Made by a program: the position numbers and the translations under genes
From: Warburgia ugandensis
Taxonomy: Eukaryota > Streptophyta > Magnoliopsida > Canellales > Canellaceae
Direction of reading: 5' to 3'
Assembly: GCA_035236585.1 (NCBI GenBank)
Contig: CP141130.1
Span: 77,385,944 to 77,449,943 of the forward strand
DNA length: 64,000 nucleotides
Notes under the pieces: model-generated
What the model saw: the letters and a program-made list of their open reading frames with translations, nothing else
The model's database searches: none
What the model was told of the DNA's origin: nothing
Shown here: positions 22,901 to 33,643 of the stretch, piece after piece
How the letters are laid out: every line of letters begins with the position of its first letter
How positions within the stretch are numbered: position 1 is the stretch's first letter

Positions 22901-24322
22901 GAGGTGGCTGGCGGGGTGTCCATGCAGAGTCTGGTATTTGGATGACTATTTTTGGGCTTCTGATGTGGGACGTCATCTTCGCTGACATACCCGATGTCTT
23001 CCGAACCAAATTTCAGGTGTGGTAGTAAATACCTTGTCAATGTGCTACTTGTTTCATTTTCATGGCAATTGAAGCTTTCATGCTGTTCAGTCTAGTTCAC
23101 ACGCATGTACTCTTACAACCATGTGTATTGGATGTAAACTTAAAGCAATCACATATAGAAAATAATGCAAACTGCATATTTAATAATTAGATTCTGTGGT
23201 AAAGATGATGAGTCATTGCTGTGTGTTTGAACGCATGGAAGATATGCTTGGACAAATACAAGATAATGGAATAGAGGTAAAAGAAGTGAAGAAAAAAATC
23301 ATCCGTATAATAGAAGTGGTTTGCACAAGGATTAAGAGGATGTAATGCATTTCTCTAGCTTTTCCTCTCACATCTTACTCATAGGGCCAGCATCTATAGG
23401 TTGAAGAATTAAAGCTTGCTAATGATGTTTGAGTAGCTAAAGGTGTCATATTTTGATTGGATATTAAAACATGGAATATCTCAGTTATTTGTATTCTCTA
23501 CACGTCTTCCAAATAGCTTTATTAAATTTTGATAGGATGATGGTCTATTCACTTGATTAAGAGCTCAAATTTTCCAAGTTAACCATGCCTCCTTTAAGTT
23601 GGTGGTCAATACTGGCATTAGTAATGATAGCTGGTGAAGTCGGATTAAATTCTCCAAAGAGGTACTTTCCTAAGTTCTTGAAAACAATGTATCTAGTGTT
23701 TCAACCAATCCAGCAGCTTATAGAATGTTGATGCTCTAAAATCATGGCTAATCTTGAAAATATATCTCCTACCAAAATAAAGCAAACTGATAAGACACTT
23801 CCAAGAGCTCAGTAAATTTTGCCATGTATTTATTTTTCTGTTTCTTATTCTAGTTTACTTTTTTTTTTGCCTCAGACAGCACCATTAGATCTTGACACGG
23901 ATAGCTTTTATCTAGCAAGGAAAAACCTCATAGAGTCCCACCTAAACCAGATATCTGAAGGCATGGCGGAGGAAATCCTCATTGTTTCGTGGCAATCCCA
24001 CGAAGCAACAGCTTGCCGGGGAGTGAATTGGGAGCGACACAGCTTGACTGACCTAAGAGCTGTTGTTTCATGCATCAGTGGCTCTTGCCTTGCTTCTCTG
24101 TGCCGGCACTTGGCCCAAGATTACCGAAGCTGGTCAAGTGGCATGCCAGACTTGTTGCTCTGGCGTTTTCCAGGATATGATCAAGGTGAGGCAAAGCTTG
24201 TTGAAGTTAAAGGCCCAGGGGATCGACTTTCTGAACAGCAGCGAGCTTGGCTGCTGCTGCTCATGGATTGTGGCTTTAACGCTGAGGTCTGCAAAGTCAG
24301 CCCAATGGCCCCATCACAGTGA
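4649..24322 (+). CDS. FAN1: FAN1, Fanconi-associated structure-specific nuclease homolog
   Basis: Nuclear 5'-flap/structure-specific nuclease of interstrand-crosslink repair. Fifteen coding exons: 4649-4759, 4921-5077, 5640-6136, 6230-6334, 12485-12749, 12827-12889, 14073-14147, 14257-14378, 14711-14787, 14878-14965, 15112-15252, 15336-15559, 22168-22441, 22783-23016, 23876-24322. All junctions are GT-AG and phases agree, giving 959 aa, near the length of known plant homologs. Domains: Rad18/UBZ4-type C2HC finger (C71, C74, H88, C92); HIRAN domain about 221-290; helical TPR-like middle region; C-terminal VRR-NUC with PD at 902-903, EVK at 921-923 and DRLSEQQRAW after it. The ATG was chosen because it opens MLTGRESLIRLVGKRRR, which resembles plant FAN1 starts. 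Intron 4 holds a complete chromovirus and intron 12 is 6.6 kb of repeats, but no coding exon is broken. The family is certain; some exon edges are by eye. Confidence 0.93.
6656..7025 (+). repeat. 5' LTR of the chromovirus
   Basis: 370 bp, TG...CA ends, followed one base later by the tRNA-Met primer-binding site. Confidence 0.95.
7010..11713 (+). pseudogene. Chromovirus gag-pol polyprotein with three in-frame stops
   Basis: One reading frame runs through gag, protease, RT, RNase H, integrase and chromodomain, from about 7058 to the stop at 11711-11713 inside the 3' LTR edge. It is broken by TGA at 7511-7513, TAG at 7871-7873 and TAG at 10514-10516; no frameshift is seen. Landmarks: gag matrix/capsid region to about 7870; zinc knuckle at about 8071-8115 whose second cysteine is replaced (CYRYDEKYQPGHRC); aspartic protease LIDSGASHNFIS; RT with FFDDILIY; RNase H with ETDASGKGIG and HTDQKSLKFF; integrase HHCC region split by the third stop; DDE core with MDFISGLP, SDRDRVFISQFW and YHPQTDGQTE; GPY/F module; chromodomain with IQWENRPDHDSTWE. 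The stops and the altered knuckle make it defective. Confidence 0.93.
11677..11690 (+). other. Polypurine tract of the chromovirus
   Basis: gatag followed by nine G just before the 3' LTR, the position where plus-strand priming takes place in LTR retrotransposons. Confidence 0.75.
11693..12066 (+). repeat. 3' LTR of the chromovirus
   Basis: 374 bp, differing from the 5' LTR by about 9 substitutions and four extra G in the internal G run. It is followed by the gatac target duplication. Confidence 0.95.
13616..13641. repeat. (GA)n microsatellite in FAN1 intron 6
   Basis: A GA run followed by ggagtaacttgctagtgccc. The same 3' flank recurs after the longer GA run at 13823-13905, so the repeat and its flank form a local duplication. 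Confidence 0.9.
13823..13905. repeat. (GA)n microsatellite, 83 bp, in FAN1 intron 6
   Basis: Uninterrupted GA run followed by ggaatagcttactagtgccc, a near copy of the flank of the shorter GA run 200 bp upstream. Confidence 0.95.
16477..17760 (+). repeat. Unclassified dispersed element (copy 1) in FAN1 intron 12
   Basis: An 83-bp head (tctgcaaacgcacgggctat ... aaaaagtggagttt, 16477-16559) is homologous to 55055-55136. It is followed by AT-rich sequence and a purine-rich tract at about 17100-17600, then cagccttcccctctttatat near 17730. The order of head, AT-rich part and purine-rich body is shared with the copy near 55 kb. No coding capacity or terminal repeats were recognised, and the right boundary is approximate. 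Confidence 0.5.
17915..18095 (-). repeat. Au-type SINE, best preserved copy, in FAN1 intron 12
   Basis: Full-length copy. On the - strand it reads aaggggagccttggcgcaac, an A-box-like segment, a B-box ggtcacgggttcaaggcg, and a 3' end gcaccggggctgcccttt. A perfect 17-bp target duplication (cctatttaactttatct) lies at 17898-17914 and 18096-18112. It is the closest to the family consensus and probably among the youngest copies. Confidence 0.95.
18505..18648 (-). repeat. Au-type SINE, 5'-truncated, in FAN1 intron 12
   Basis: 3' and middle parts are present (gagcagcccagtgcatgaag ... gaacctatgaccttaaagtc). The A-box end is missing. It lies 393 bp from the preceding SINE in the same orientation. Confidence 0.85.
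18735..19985 (+). pseudogene. L1-type LINE ORF2 3' end relic in FAN1 intron 12
   Basis: Translation in shifting frames shows hallmarks of plant L1 ORF2 C-termini. These are a zf-RVT-like CEEANLSFNHLYHHCKIAH near 19185, an RNase H start (LKVKFDGASLE) near 19590-19625, a second acidic motif (EADSSYAISWA) near 19788-19822, and SRNGLADS near 19910. Stops and frameshifts are frequent, so it is an old fragment in the same sense as FAN1. Ends are approximate. Confidence 0.7.
20719..20835. repeat. Short tandem repeat, ~42-bp period
   Basis: About 2.5 imperfect units of tatgtgcattgtataacat...catcatataatagaggc in FAN1 intron 12. Confidence 0.65.
20913..21083 (-). repeat. Au-type SINE with 27-bp target duplication, FAN1 intron 12
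   Basis: Almost full-length copy (aaaaagaggcagccccggtg ... ttactgttgcacca). The direct repeat agatRtatctgagttacata... lies at 20886-20912 and 21084-21110, 26 of 27 identical. Confidence 0.95.
21208..21885. repeat. Old tandem duplication, ~348-bp period, FAN1 intron 12
   Basis: Unit 1 (about 21208-21555) and unit 2 (about 21556-21885) share attaatagcaataa, gtcttcttacaRgtct, and gccatcaacttgaagttgtagaactgt in the same order, with many substitutions and small indels. Confidence 0.65.
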
Positions 24323-26874
24323 GGCCTTTCTTGTCATTTGAGTGTTGTATTGTAACGGCATTATAACATTATAAGATTTCTCCCATTCTTATCAATTGTA
24401 TATATATATATCTGGTCTCAAACATTTATATTGTCTGGCTCCATGTAACTGTAAATATTTTATTCTGTAACATTATACATTTATTTTTCCTATTAACTTC
24501 GGGGTTCTTCATGCTATGCTTCTCACCTGACTGATGTTTTGTTGAACAATGCATATCAAGAAACAGCCGGTGATGGAGCAGGAAATTGATACGATCCAAC
24601 GGAAGCAATATCAAGAATGGTTCCAGCTCATTTTAAATCATTCATCTCATAGATTATTTGTTCATGTATCAGCTTTGTTATGCTTCACTGATGCTTTCCT
24701 GAGCTTGTGCTGCCTGAGGCAAGATTTTCAGAAAGTACTGGTTTAGGCACTTCAAATGTTCACAAATTAATATATCTGCTTGACCAAGTGGACCCAACTT
24801 AATCAAGCCTTTGTTTCCATTGTTTTACTCGCAATAGTCATTCATGTGTCTGCTGGAAGTGTAGAAAAGATGACTAAATACAGTAATCATCATGGGGTAA
24901 TATTCCCGCAGCTTAATAAGTATATAATATGAACTCGGGATTGAGATATTACTGCTTCCCAATGGGCGTTGTTTGTTCAAGAGCTTAGGAAGAATTTCCT
25001 TCTTCTGGAATCTGTGAGTCCTTGTTACAGGCAGTGAACTACAGGTAACCATATTTATCCCCTTAAACAGCTGTATTCTTGGAGATTCTGGAAACTGTTG
25101 TCTCCTTGTCGTCTAGGGCGCTTGAATTACTGCTGACAAATTGCGCTGACTGCCATCACAATTAGTCTTGGAACTAAACTAACTTCTTTGGATTTTCAGT
25201 CTCAAACCCAAGTCTACATCAGTAACAATTTGTAGTGATTCCATGGCCAGCTCGCCTGACTAAGTTTAATCAGTAATTCTAAATTTCTAATAGAAAATAT
25301 CTGGTCTAGTTTTAGTAGCTTTGATCATATGCTATGTGTAGGTCATAAAGAATGTCTTTATGTTCTTATGGGCCAAGAGATCAAATTAACTATAAAAAGT
25401 TAAAGTCTTTCAGTTTTGTTGCGTGGATTTGTTCATTCTGTTTAGGGAACTTCAACAGAAGATCTTGTTTCAGCAATTAATTTGAAATATGATCAACTAT
25501 TAACTTCAGCATTATCTGCTAAGTAAGCTCCACTGGCTCAACCAAGCAGTTACTGGGTGAGTGCACCCAACTGATTATGCTATCACTGGAATGCATAACA
25601 GTTCCATTCAAAATGATATATACAGGTTGAGATTTTGCAGTTTCAGAGAGAAGCTCCTGTAAGATGGTTTATCAAAGTAGAAGAGTTGCCTGCGGAGTCA
25701 TGACATCTCGACTCCATCCTTTGCTTGTATCAATATAAATGAGAGTGAGGTGCAGCATTCAAACAGGCGCCGTGAGTGCATTAGGTGCAATGAATTCGTT
25801 GTGTTTTCTTGTTCTCTTTGTAAATGAAACAAGCAACTACACTCTTCAGGATTATCAAATCAGTTCCAGAGATTCATGTATTCATGCAATCCAGTCAAAA
25901 CCTCACATTCGTTTATCTTCCAGGGATTGAAACATGAGGTTCGACACAACATACAGATGTTCAAACCAACTGCAATATCTACACCTTCAGGCTAGTCTGC
26001 TGCAGTAAGAAAACTTATGGTGGGTCCACATCTTTGATATCTGTTCAACCATTCATCCTAATGCAATTCACCCATCAACCATTTGTTCCCATTGATGACA
26101 TCACCAATGACCATGGCAGCATCTCCAAATTCCATCAAACAACTTGCACCTAAATGAAAGCTTGTTGCAAAATCGGACAATCTTTCAGCAAATTCACATG
26201 GGATTTTCTCAGCATCGGACCAGGAACAACAACGTTTGCAACTAGATGGTGGACAAAATCAGCAGTCCCAATTGCAGATCTCAGCCTAGAGACAGAAGGA
26301 GAACATATGACTTTTAAGATAATCAAGTTCTTTCCAACATGGGAGGCAGTCTTGATTCTCTGGCACAGGAAATGAAATGTGTAATACGCATGGGTCAAAA
26401 ATTCCTGTACTGTGGATGCCTTGGCTGTAGCACCAGAAAGAAGAGGTTATCTTTTAAACTTGGGTTGTCATTTCAGTAAACCTCCTACAGAAAAGAAGCC
26501 ACAATGTATAACAGCACAGATCGGTACCATTGTTCTTCAACATTAAGCTCATTTTCTAACTTTCTGAAAGCTGATAGGTGCACAAACTGAATACAGTATT
26601 GTACGATTCCTGCTGCAACTTACACCATTTCTATAACATTCGTAACCATGCTGAAGAAATGTACAACACAATCAACTTTCTCAAAATGCATTACATCACA
26701 TGCCACCCCTAGCTTGTGTGAGAACATACCACCTTCAGCCCTCTCAGACTAGAATAGATGATCTGCTCAAAGAATATCTCTAGTATACATATATTGCAAC
26801 CAAAGGCACTAACTTTTACACAGTCTTCCACATAGCTTCAGAATAACTTCAGGGGGCAAACTATGCTGAAAAAA
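24323..26874. other. Intergenic region between the convergent FAN1 and MAT1 genes
   Basis: It should contain the 3' UTRs of both genes. Short open stretches exist on both strands (for example 26154-26375 and its antisense), but none shows family resemblance. No TE was recognised. Confidence 0.5.
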
Positions 26875-29800
26875 TCAAAGCCAAATACTGCCAAAGGCTT
26901 CTTCTAATGCCCTCCTCCGGCTCAGTTGCACTGTCCACCCTCCTGCCCTTGCACCCCTCTCTGCCCGTAGCTTCTGTGTTTCTTCGTCCTCTGGCATATA
27001 ACCCATCATATCAGGACCACCTCCGACAGGGACAGGTTGTAGCTGTGGTACAGTGCCTGTTGGCCGTGGTTGTGCAAATGCACCCCCAGCTAGAGTAGGA
27101 GCATACTGTCCCTGCCCTCCACTGACTCCTGCCTGAGAACTTTGTCCAGCAGCCTGCAATGTAAAATTTCATCAATTAAATAACAGCAAGTACAGGAGCC
27201 TTTTCACCCTTTTACTCATTAAATATTTAGCAAGTACAAATTTGAACGTAATGCCAACTCTCCTCCCTGTCCTATTCCAAGAACCAGATTGAAGATTCAT
27301 GAACATATAAACTGTTTTATCTAGCTTGCTCTAAATATTTGGCATTCTAGGATGCATGCCACTGTAAATGCATACATGAGTGCAAAATTAATCTCTTCTT
27401 CACAAATGTGCATACACCTCTTCTTTTAAACTTTTCTCATTGGTTTAGCTGGGAATTAAATTGAGGAAGTTCAAAATAGAACTGGCATGAAAATTAAGGA
27501 AGTGACAACTTCAGATTCCTGAGTAATATTGTAAGTATTTATACCTCCACTTCATAATTCATTGGTACTCTCCCAATTCCAAAGTTATCTGCTTGGTTAT
27601 TTATAGTTTTTCTGGGAATTTGTGCAACCAATGAGATGTCCAAAAGAGTGGCGCGAGTGCCAGTATCAAAGAAGAGAGTTTATATGCTATCTCCTACTTT
27701 TAAACTATATCATGAGCTGAAATGCTTTTGCATTCACAATAACTACCAATACATAAGATACACTCCTATCAAACACAAGCAAGTCTTCTACTTCAAAGCA
27801 CAAAATGAGACTTGCACATTTTTCCAACATGCTTCTTGATTCCAGGTTTCTGAACATAATGTTCTCATTTACCAAGAAAGATGTCTAGTTCTGCGCCCAT
27901 AGAGGAATTGCCAGATAGAGAAAACAAGATCAAAATTAGCCAGAATCATCAATTTTCCAAGCAGCGTGCTCTCAGTATGGCCAGGGTAATTCCATAATCA
28001 GTCTCATATAAGCAAAATCCAGAGGCTGACACCATGATTATGTCAAGCAAGTTCAGAAACAGAATAACAATGCGCATTAAGCACTAATTCTCAATGTATC
28101 ACTTACAAAAAGCACAAAACTGATTTACTCACCCCATCAGAAGGATCAATCTGTGCAGCTTGGCCCTTGCTTGCCCTAAGAGCTTCTGCAAGCTCTTCAG
28201 CCTGTAGAGGTAATGTTGCTATATTTAGAATAACATACTCTGAAGTTGTGCCCAAAATCGGCTAAGAATCTACTAAGACTAGTTTAGCAGTGGACAACAT
28301 ATGTGGAATGCAATGTTATGACAAGACAAATAATTGGGTTTAAGGATATGAGACTTTCAGAACACAGAGTAAACTATAAATAGAGTACCTTGCGAGCCTG
28401 AGCATTGATTATCTGCTCAGCATTTTCTTTTTCATACTGCTTAATTTTTGCTTCAATTGCAGGAACATCTATTCCTTCAATTAAATTAAATACTGGAAAG
28501 CAAAGCAAAACGAATAAGGATATTGTTGATAAAAATTATCATGTCTGACTATAGGATATAAGCTAGTAGGAAAAATTAGACTTACTCATGTCCTCCACTT
28601 CTTCCAAGTAATCATTGTATTCTTTCAACGATGGGAAATCCTCGTCTCTCTTGTTATATCTTGTGCATGCATATTATAGAAACAAAGGCCGATAAGTTGG
28701 ACAGGAAACAGGCCAGTAAATGCAATTACATGTAATGTGCCAAATGTCAAATACCAGAGCCATTAGCTCTCTATAACAACTACAACAGGCAGATGATTGA
28801 TAAATCTGATAGAATACATTGCTCCGAAGATAATAGAGTGTATTACAGCTTTCAAACCCTTCCCTTGCATTCTTACAAGTTTTGAGCAAAATTATGAGCT
28901 AATCGACGACTGAAGTCTTAAAGTCAGTTATTCTATGTTGACTAGTCATCCTTAACGCCAATTAGAGACTATTAACATCTGTAATTCAATCCTCATGAAC
29001 AGCTTCCAAGCATCTTAAGATGAGGAAAACATTTTTGTGAGGGATATGAAAACATTTCAAGGTTGACAATAACACTACGTAGCAAGGCTTTTTAATGTTC
29101 CTTTTTATGTTTCATAACATTATAGTAGCAATTTATGTAAGAAGAAAATCAGGCTGATTTACATCCATTGTTTGATTACAGCAGTTCTGTTCTTCATAAT
29201 GGTATATTCTCATTGCATATTATGTGCCATGCTTTTTATTTTGTCGAGATCAGAAGCCTATACACATTTCCTTTTTCGGCATGTGAAATAAAGCACAATC
29301 AAAGATTCAGACCATTGTGAAAGATGGAAGAAGCACGGGATACATCAAAACTTGTTTTTGAGATAAGAGGTAAGCATCGAGATACAGGAATAGTCATCAC
29401 AGTACAAGCAGACAATGGTGGATAGTGGAGTATTGATTCACATACTGATATGTACATCTGCTTCCTAAAAGACTTGCATCTATAGGACCTTAATGATGAG
29501 AGTATATAATTTTTCAAGCATCCAATTACGGGTATTCATATCAAAAGATTAAGAAACAATCACCAATATCTGAAAAGAAGCAAATGGAGAATTGTCTGAA
29601 CTTGGGGTGCATGAACATATCAAAACCTCTAATTGTCGACAAAAGGCTTATTACAGGGCAAGGAGATTAAAACAAATAACAATTCAACTTTAAGTGTATG
29701 TTTAGCATAAATCCAGTTTAGGGCTTTATGGTAAGGTTTATGAATCAGTTGTGAGGCACAGACCTCATATGTACCTTAGGCATATGTTTGAAGGGAATTG

Positions 29801-31283
29801 GACCTCAAATATATGCCTCAGAGGTGGTTTTACCCTCACCTCAAGGCATACCGTCACAGCTATTTTGGTAGTGGTTCAAGTAAGCCAAACTAAATTATGA
29901 AGGATATTGTTGCTAAGCTGTCGAAGTTGAGGAAAAGACAGAGACCTCATTCTAACATAGCCAACCATATCTGCAGGGTCTATATCCTACTTCAATCAAA
30001 ATTCAGTCATAACTAGTAGCTATACAAATCATCTATAGGTCTATCAAAGGTTAAGTTCATACAATTTGTGCTCCACTTATGGTCATTAACTGGGTATCGC
30101 CACATGAACCCTTCCATAAGTATTATATATTCAAAAAAACAAAAAGACTATCACTGGTAGTCTTATTGTCTTGTAGCAGTGAATTTCAGAAGGCTTGTAG
30201 CGTAGATTGTTTTATGAAGCTACGGACAATGAGAGATGGCCAAAGCAACAACTGCAAATTCAATGCTCTTTATGAAAGTTACTCATGGGAAATTATACCC
30301 AGGCCAGAAACTAAAATGAAAATAGTTATAGTGGATGTCAATTCTTGCACGCACGTGATCTCACAATTACACTCCAATGATTGATTGGAATCAGTTATTT
30401 AAGGTCAAGGTTACAAATCAGACCTTTCTTTGTCAATCTACATGAGATCCTAGAGCCTCTTTGGAAGGTGGTTCCAATTTTTCAACTAGATACTAATTGA
30501 AGAATCCTAACAAGGAACCAACACCAAATCAGAAGGATAAGAGAAATTAAGGTTACTACCCAAAGGATCCTTCCCACTCGTTTCTCCACTTTTATGGTTC
30601 TCTCTTTAGACTTTTCTTTCTCTGACCATGTTTATGTGGATCTTATCAACGTCACTAGTATAGGCCGCTTTGAGTTTGTTGGTCTTGGCCTAGGGCAACA
30701 GTAGGAACAGCTTTTTTCCTACTTTAAAACCAGGTGAATTTGGAGTGTAGCAAATGCAAAGTCTTCCTCTGATATTGACAACAACATGAAGTGGTTTCTT
30801 GGGGCATCTTTATTGAACTGTCTCCATGGAATGTACATCAGTGATTCATGATCACGTAGAAGTAAACAAGGAGATCATAAACAGAGAAGACACTTGGAAA
30901 ATCCTCCAAGTTTTCTCAAAAAATCTTACTGCTAATATCAATGAAGACGAGAAAACAGAACCTGGCTTCTTAGAGCAAACCCATATAAATCAAACAAAAT
31001 CAATCTCATAATCTAGTTCCATCATCTATACATGCATACATAGTCTTTTGATTCCATGAACCGGGTTAATTTCAGGCCAAAATGTAGAGTAAAAGGATGC
31101 AAGTTGCAGATTCCTGAGACAAGCGACGTGGGTCTGTCTTAAAATCTGAATAGAAACAGTAGAATCAAGAAAACTTCCAGGAAAGAAAAAGAGGAAGAGA
31201 GAAGGCAAGACGTACATATTTGCTATCCTCTTCCTGATGGCTAACTCTTTGGCAAAGGGATTCGGTCCTGACCCAACCCCCAT
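26875..31283 (-). CDS. MAT1-type CDK-activating-kinase assembly factor (plant form)
   Basis: Homolog of MNAT1/MAT1, the third subunit of the CDK-activating kinase (CDK7/CDKD-cyclin H) and of TFIIH; nuclear. Five coding exons on the - strand: 31283-31216, 28659-28586, 28492-28389, 28201-28133, 27153-26875. Phases agree and give 197 aa. Diagnostic segment: [20 protein letters not shown] followed by [13 protein letters not shown] (about residues 16-47), the MAT1 core, then a charged helix ([16 protein letters not shown]), a Gly/Pro/Gln-rich linker and a C-terminus [20 protein letters not shown]. No N-terminal RING finger was found. The first ATG gives [19 protein letters not shown], similar to short plant family members that also lack the RING, so this looks like the normal plant form and not a truncation. 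Intron 1 is 2.6 kb and carries no recognised TE. Confidence 0.92.
28660..31215 (-). other. MAT1 intron 1
   Basis: A 2,556-bp intron with GT-AG ends, AT-rich, with no recognised repeat or gene inside. Short open stretches at 28674-28889, 29299-29517 and 30079-30384 look like chance. Confidence 0.6.
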
Positions 31284-32051
31284 TGCTGCTGCTTTGACCG
31301 GACACTACACTCCTGAATGCGTCTGCAATCTCTGCTTCCTCTCCAATGGGAAATTAATACGGTAGAGAGCAGGTCCTTCACATCGTTTCGTGATCTATCT
31401 ATGCGATGCAGCAGAACACAGAGATGCATTTCCGTTCCCGAAGTGGGACCCACTTCTGCAATCTAGACCGTAGGATTTACGCCTTGTTCTTGAATCTGTT
31501 AAACATTGCTGGTGCGTAGATCTTGACCGTAAATTTTCAAGCAACAAGAACCCCATGTCTAATTGGCATCATATATGAGCACTTGGTGATTTAAAGTATA
31601 TGCCATCAATGGATGGATCCGATCAATCGAATCTGGGACCCCACTATGTAAAACTGGAGCATTATATCCACGAGAGACGGTCGTTCTCAGAATGGGGTTT
31701 ACATTGAAAAGCGGAATAATTGAAGACTTTACCCAAGATGGACCCAACATTGGATGATCAGAACAGTTCATCTGATTTATCTCATTGTGGATGAACGATT
31801 GGAGGAATCTAGAAACTGAAAACTGTACTTTTATTCAAACAAACATGGACGGTCATAAACACTGCTCAACATTTAAGGACCAATGATCCTTAAATTCTAC
31901 GGTCCTCAAAAGGGCATATAACACGACAGGGAGGAGTTCGTTGCTTAATCACCCCGTGACTGTACAAGGTGAAGATGGGTAGGTTAGGAACCCTCACCGT
32001 GGAGTTGAGGAGATATTTTGCCCTCCAAGAGCTTTTTTGCTCTCATTTTTA
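31284..32051. other. MAT1 5' UTR and promoter region
   Basis: The - strand has an upstream ATG at 31453 that opens a 70-codon frame running past and overlapping the MAT1 ATG in another frame. It matters only if transcription starts above 31453. No clear core promoter was identified by eye. Confidence 0.4.
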
Positions 32052-32216
32052 GGTCAGCTTTGGTGCATGAAGTTTTCACATATGCCGGGTTCCTAGAAGG
32101 GGCAGACCACGCTGCTCAATAGCACAGCAGTCTTATCTTGCATTTTGCAAGAGGCTGTTTTCATGTCTTGAACCTATGACCTTAAGAACTCTACCATTGC
32201 ACCAAGGCTCCCCTTT
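32052..32216 (-). repeat. Au-type SINE
   Basis: Diverged near full-length copy (ggtcagctttggtgcatgaa ... ccattgcaccaaggctcccc) in the MAT1-PORR divergent intergenic region. Confidence 0.87.
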
Positions 32217-32279
32217 TCTCTGCTTACACAAATGCTCCTGCAAAGAAAAAAGTAGTGCTCACCCTAAACCTAGCGATCA

Positions 32280-32322
32280 TTATAGATATGAAATCCTTCT
32301 AGATATGAAATCCTTCTAGATC
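32280..32322. repeat. Short tandem repeat, 17-bp period
   Basis: Two copies of gatatgaaatccttcta in a row. Confidence 0.8.
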
Positions 32323-32705
32323 TAACAAATTGTGTTTTTGTGTCGCTAGACATGAATGGTTAGAAGCTCTTCATAAACAACAGTTTACATTCAACAGAGC
32401 AAAATACATTTCTTAGATGCTGCTCTCTTCCTTTTGGCATGGCTTTAGCGCCGGTATATATCCGAGATGAGGGAAGTCAGATGAAGGGTACAGATCAATG
32501 ATACAAAAGTGGAGCTGCATGCTCTTGGGGTGTTGTCGCACTCTGTGCTACCATTCCCCACAAAAGAAAATGCAGACTCATGAAGGATCATAAATTCAAT
32601 ATTAAAATCGAATTGTTCTATTTATATTGATCAATTAAATGTTTTTATCATTGGCTGTATGGACGAAACTAAAGATGATGTAATCAATATTTCACTAAAA
32701 ATAAA

Positions 32706-32873
32706 ATAGCCCAGTGCACCAAGCTCCCACATGTGCAGGGTCTGGAGCATAGGCGGACCACAAAGTTTAAAGCAGACAGTCTTATCTTGTATTTTTATAA
32801 AAAGCTGTTTCCATGCCTCAAACTCATGACTTCAAGATCACATAATGACGCAACTACACCGTTACACCAACTC
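32706..32873 (-). repeat. Au-type SINE
   Basis: Diverged copy (agcccagtgcaccaagctcc ... ctacaccgttacaccaa), 490 bp from the preceding SINE and in the same orientation. Confidence 0.85.
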
Positions 32874-33154
32874 ACTTGTTCACTATATTTTTGGAAAACA
32901 AATGCCTCCAGACTTGAGGAAAGAGAAACACACCCAACAGACTAAGCAAGGTATATTCAAAACAATGATAAACAAGAAACCACATTTCGGACCCAGGTAT
33001 CTTTGATCCAGACTGCACATTATGCCTTCCATAAGCCACGGACCAGAAAAAGTAAAGATGGAGAATGGCTGTAAAATGTTATGAATGTGAAAAATGGAAG
33101 TGATAGTGACAGATAACCCCTGCTAACCATCAACAAATGTCTAGCGCAATTAAA

Positions 33155-33289
33155 AGGAGAGCCTCGGCATAACAGTAGAGTTGTCACCCTGTGACTACAA
33201 GTTCTAGGTGTGAAAACATCATCTTAGAAAAATGTAAAACAAGGCCACTTACTATAGAACTAAGCTTTGTGCAGCAGGCTGTTCCTTTT
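33155..33289 (+). repeat. Au-type SINE, internally deleted
   Basis: The head aggagagcctcggcataaca and the tail ctttgtgcagcaggctgttc are present. The middle has lost about 40 bp. It lies 355 bp upstream of the PORR-gene ATG. Confidence 0.75.
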
Positions 33290-33643
33290 CAATTGGATGC
33301 AGAGAACTTGATATCTCTTTCCTTTGGCGGATAATTAGATTTAGAAGTACGAGTGAGCGTGAGAGTATGTGCGAGTGATTTGCTGTGTAATTCTTTGCTT
33401 TTACTCAAAAGAAAAAAGATAAACTCTATTAAAATATCACAGTAAAAAAAAGTTAAGAATGTGAAAAATCTTTTCTTTGGGCCAAAATCTTCAAATGGAG
33501 AAGATCTTTGGGACATTGAGCATATATGGTCCAGACTCCACAGACCACACCCGAGTCGCTCACGCTCACGCGCGGTGGGGGGCTTCGTTTGGTATCATCT
33601 CAGGGACTGACGCCACAGCTCACTGAAACAACGAAACAAACAC

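Noticed and set aside
26150..26398. Overlapping 73- and 82-codon frames on both strands between FAN1 and MAT1
   Set aside because: No recognisable domain, and the same segment is open on both strands, so chance is likely. A non-coding transcript cannot be excluded.
31283..31453. Missing RING finger exons of MAT1 upstream of the first exon
   Set aside because: No Cys-rich coding segment with splice sites was found up to the next gene. The short form is consistent with plant family members.
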